Below are positions 61,657 through 64,000 of a DNA stretch of 64,000 nucleotides, in pieces. The position numbers and the translations under genes were made by a program. The notes beneath the pieces were generated by a model. It did no database searches. It was not told the DNA's origin and saw only the letters and a program-made list of their open reading frames with translations. Each line of letters begins with the position of its first letter. The first letter of the stretch is position 1. Origin of the DNA: Rhizobium sp. R635 (GTDB lineage: Bacteria; Pseudomonadota; Alphaproteobacteria; Rhizobiales; Rhizobiaceae). The stretch covers positions 162,946 through 226,945 of the forward strand of contig NZ_LOKX01000036.1 of the NCBI RefSeq assembly GCF_002211285.1, in the 5' to 3' direction.

Positions 61657-62862
61657 ATGGACAACAGACTTCCGGTCACGGTGCTCTCCGGCTTTCTCGG
61701 CGCCGGCAAGACGACCCTGCTCAACCACGTGCTCGCCAATCGCGAGGGCCTGCGCGTCGCCGTCATCGTCAACGATATGAGCGAGGTAAACATCGACGCC
61801 AGTCTCGTGCGCGATGGCGGCGCCAATCTCTCGCGCACCGAGGAACAGCTGGTCGAGATGACCAATGGCTGCATCTGCTGCACGCTGCGCGACGACCTGT
61901 TGAAGGAGGTGCGCGACCTCGCCGATCAGGGCCGCTTCGATTACCTGCTGATCGAATCCACCGGCATCGCCGAGCCCCTGCCCGTCGCCACCACCTTCGA
62001 ATTCCGCGACGAGAACGGCCAGAGCCTTTCCGACGTCGCAAGGCTTGATACGATGGTGACGGTCGTCGACGCCGCCAATCTGCTGGCCGACTATGCCTCG
62101 GCCGATTTCCTCGCCGACCGCGGCGAAACGGCCGGCGACGGCGACAACAGGACGATCGTCGACCTGCTGGTCGAGCAGATCGAATTCGCCGATATCGTGG
62201 TGCTGAACAAGATCGGCACGGCAAGCGAAGAACAGCGCGACGCCGCGCGCAAGATCATCACCGGCCTCAATCCGGATGCAAGGCTGATCGAGGCCGATTT
62301 CGGCAAGGTGGCGCTGAGGGAGGTGCTCGGCACCAGCCGTTTCGATATCGACAAGGCCGAGACCCATCCGCTCTGGTACAAGGAGCTGCACGGCTTCCGC
62401 GACCACGTGCCGGAGACCGAGGAATACGGCATCCGCTCCTTCGTCTATCGCGAGAAACGGCCCTTCCATCCGGCGAAACTGCAGGCCTTTCTCGACAGGA
62501 CATGGCCGGGCGTGGTGCGCGCCAAGGGCTTCTTCTGGCTGGCGACCCGGCCACACCATGTCGGCGAGGTCAGCCAGGCCGGCGCGATCGTGCGCACCGG
62601 CAAGATGGGCCTGTGGTGGGCTTCAGTCCCTCGCGAACAATGGCCTCAGGAACCCGGCTTCCTCAATGCCATCAGCCCGTACCTCGACCCCGTCTGGGGC
62701 GACCGCCGCCAGGAAATCGTCTTCATCGGCGCCGATCCGATGGACGAGGCCTGGATCAGAAGCGAACTCGACGCCTGTCTGGTGGAAAGCAACGCCTTCA
62801 CCCCCGAGCGCTGGCGCAACCTCCCCGATCCCTTCGCCAGCTGGAACAGGCAGGCGGCATGA
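61657..62862 (+). CDS. zigA: Zinc metallochaperone GTPase, ZigA-type (COG0523)
   Basis: A 401-aa G3E GTPase. Walker A GFLGAGKT at 12-19, metal motif GCICC at 71-75 and the guanine motif VLNKIG. A C-terminal CobW domain contains PFHPAKLQAFL. Members are made in zinc starvation and hand zinc to client enzymes. The Zur-box palindrome upstream and the znuA neighbour support that reading. The stop overlaps the start of a 56-aa gene (ATGA). Confidence 0.9.
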   Translation: MDNRLPVTVLSGFLGAGKTTLLNHVLANREGLRVAVIVNDMSEVNIDASLVRDGGANLSRTEEQLVEMTNGCICCTLRDDLLKEVRDLADQGRFDYLLIESTGIAEPLPVATTFEFRDENGQSLSDVARLDTMVTVVDAANLLADYASADFLADRGETAGDGDNRTIVDLLVEQIEFADIVVLNKIGTASEEQRDAARKIITGLNPDARLIEADFGKVALREVLGTSRFDIDKAETHPLWYKELHGFRDHVPETEEYGIRSFVYREKRPFHPAKLQAFLDRTWPGVVRAKGFFWLATRPHHVGEVSQAGAIVRTGKMGLWWASVPREQWPQEPGFLNAISPYLDPVWGDRRQEIVFIGADPMDEAWIRSELDACLVESNAFTPERWRNLPDPFASWNRQAA

Positions 62863-63029
62863 AGGCGACGGCACTCAAACGCTACCGCTGCATCTGCGAG
62901 GAATGCGATCCCCTGCCACCGATCGACGGACTTCATCCGCTGACGCATGAGGCTGAGGAAACGGCACGCAAGGCGAAGGGATTGCTCGGCATTGTCGCGG
63001 AGCGAGTGATGCCACGCAGGCAGGGGTGA
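62859..63029 (+). CDS. 56-aa Cys-containing protein coupled to the ZigA-like gene
   Basis: It starts inside the ZigA-like stop codon. The N-terminus RYRCICEECDPLPPIDGLH has a CxCxxC arrangement, and the rest is a short helix (EAEETARKAKGLLGI) with a basic end. It may be a small zinc-binding partner; no family is recognised. Confidence 0.62.
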   Translation: MKATALKRYRCICEECDPLPPIDGLHPLTHEAEETARKAKGLLGIVAERVMPRRQG

Positions 63030-63134
63030 TGAGGAGATGTTTCCGACGGGAAACGGAAGGACCGGAGGGTGGACAATCGGTAAGACACTGGCCGACACCA
63101 GCCACGACCAGACGAGGTTCGCCAACTCTTCTTC

Positions 63135-63155
63135 CGTCATGCTCGGGCTTGTCCC
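63135..63155. repeat. Truncated type III repeat at the IS border
   Basis: GTCATGCTCGGGCTTGTCCC matches the first 20 bases of the type III units at 10157 and 10311, then stops. The next bases belong to the IS end, so the element seems to have inserted into this hairpin. Confidence 0.7.
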
Positions 63156-64000
63156 ACTGGTGTCCGGTTTAAATTTGGTCACCATTGGAGGCTCATCTGT
63201 TGGGGATTGGCTGGTGGGCTGCCGGCGGGTCGCAACAGGCGGTCGATCCTGCGTCGGTGCATGAGATTGGCGCGCACCAGGCGGGCGAAGGCGAGCGGGC
63301 TTGCGACGGTGGTCTGGTCTGCCTTGGCCATCTGCAGCAGCAGGTATGCGATCAGGGCGACGGCGATCTGGATGCGCACGGCATTCTCGCTATTGCCGAT
63401 GAAATGGCGGATCTTCAGCGTCTGCTTGACCCATCGGAAGAACAGCTCGATCGCCCAGCGGCGCTTGTAGAGCGCGGCGATCTCTTCAGCCGGAGCATCG
63501 AGATCGTTGGAAAGGATGCGCAATATCTTGCCGGTTTCGATCCGCACGCAGACCTCCCGAACCGGCACGCTCATCGGGTTCCTGCGGCTTTTCGCCATGC
63601 GCTGCGGCAGGAGGCCGACCCGATCCGACAGGATGGTTCCAACCAGGCTAACCGCTCTTTCCTCGGTGACGGCCAATTTGGTATGGGATTTGAGGCGCGT
63701 GACGATGCGGCAGCCGGCGGCATTGAGCTTCGCCCACCAGCCGAAATCGTAATAGCCGAGGTCGAAGACATAGGTGGCGCCCGCCTCGATGGGCATAACC
63801 TTGGCGGCGGTGATGTCGTTGACATTGGCCGGCGTCACCGCCGCATAGATCGGCCGTTCGGCATTGGCATCGTAGACGACGTGAACCTTGGCGCCACAGG
63901 CCTGATCGGAAAAGCGTGCCCAATCCGATCCCGCTCCGGAAAGGCGCAGACTGCTGCTGTCGATCAGATGCACCGCCTCGCCGACGGCCCGCTTGAGCCC
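63156..64000 (-). mobile_element. IS4-type insertion sequence, one end and most of the transposase
   Basis: The left end is just after 63155, near ACTGGTGTCCGGTTT, and the transposase follows after about 20 bases. The right end is outside the window. Terminal repeats cannot be compared, since only one end is visible. Confidence 0.7.
63179..64000 (-). CDS. IS4-family transposase, N-terminus outside the window
   Basis: At least 270 residues of a DDE transposase: LIDSSSLRLS (first Asp), FDLGYYDFGWWAKL with the second Asp, and the Y-R-E-K region LYKRRWAIELFFRWVKQTLKIRHF. The frame is open past 64000, so the start is missing; an internal ATG at 63973 is not the real start. Active-site residues seem intact. 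Confidence 0.82.
   Translation of the reverse strand, partial: GLKRAVGEAVHLIDSSSLRLSGAGSDWARFSDQACGAKVHVVYDANAERPIYAAVTPANVNDITAAKVMPIEAGATYVFDLGYYDFGWWAKLNAAGCRIVTRLKSHTKLAVTEERAVSLVGTILSDRVGLLPQRMAKSRRNPMSVPVREVCVRIETGKILRILSNDLDAPAEEIAALYKRRWAIELFFRWVKQTLKIRHFIGNSENAVRIQIAVALIAYLLLQMAKADQTTVASPLAFARLVRANLMHRRRIDRLLRPAGSPPANPQQMSLQW

Noticed and set aside
1..64000. tRNA or rRNA genes
   Set aside because: No cloverleaf, TTCGAATC-type arm in a tRNA context or rRNA core sequence was noticed in the intergenic regions; a covariance scan was not possible.

Overview
The window reads as a chromosomal segment of a fast-growing rhizobium (Rhizobium/Agrobacterium group). The support is high GC with strong third-position bias, several families of Rhizobium-type intergenic palindromic repeats, a lactose-type LacEFGK/GH42 operon, and typical rhizobial families (DUF1194, DUF2277, a RibH2-type lumazine synthase behind an FMN riboswitch, a Zur/ZnuABC/ZigA zinc regulon). 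The species cannot be named from the sequence alone. No tRNA, rRNA or CRISPR array was seen.

Layout. 1-4730 is accessory DNA with less biased codon use: the end of an unknown gene, then a translationally coupled pair, a SIR2-family protein and a 920-aa helical protein that together look like a split defence-associated sirtuin. 5014-13121 is a sugar operon (solute-binding protein, two permeases, ATPase, GH42 beta-galactosidase) divergent from a ROK regulator. 13409-25292 holds small housekeeping and unknown genes, a globin-coupled chemoreceptor, an exonuclease, a MocR regulator divergent from an EamA exporter, and a CHASE4 histidine kinase with a single-domain response regulator. 25596-34088 holds a beta-propeller protein, a TPR/winged-helix regulator, DUF899, a luciferase-like oxidoreductase, LysR, an MFS exporter with its ArsR-type regulator, and a methyltransferase. 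34108-35193 encodes a membrane-anchored trypsin-fold protein that has lost its catalytic His and Ser. 35276-39140 is a siderophore ABC importer, followed by a cytosolic class III cyclase. 42272-42925 is the FMN riboswitch with ribH.

44228-50622 is the most unusual locus. A small membrane protein resembling Pycsar (cyclic-pyrimidine defence) effectors diverges from a coupled gene pair. That pair encodes a FecR-TPR-outer-membrane-barrel fusion and a CHASE2 class III adenylate cyclase, which suggests a surface-sensing to cyclic-nucleotide to membrane-effector circuit. From 50750 on come a TetR regulator with palindromic operators, a DUF308 protein, an epimerase, a lipoprotein, a nucleotidyltransferase with a possible small RNA or leader upstream, FAH hydrolase, gamma carbonic anhydrase, an isoprenylcysteine-methyltransferase-like protein and the zinc regulon with three Zur-box palindromes. 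The window ends inside an IS4-type element that has interrupted one of the palindromic repeats.

All domain calls were made by eye from motifs; none was checked by a database search.
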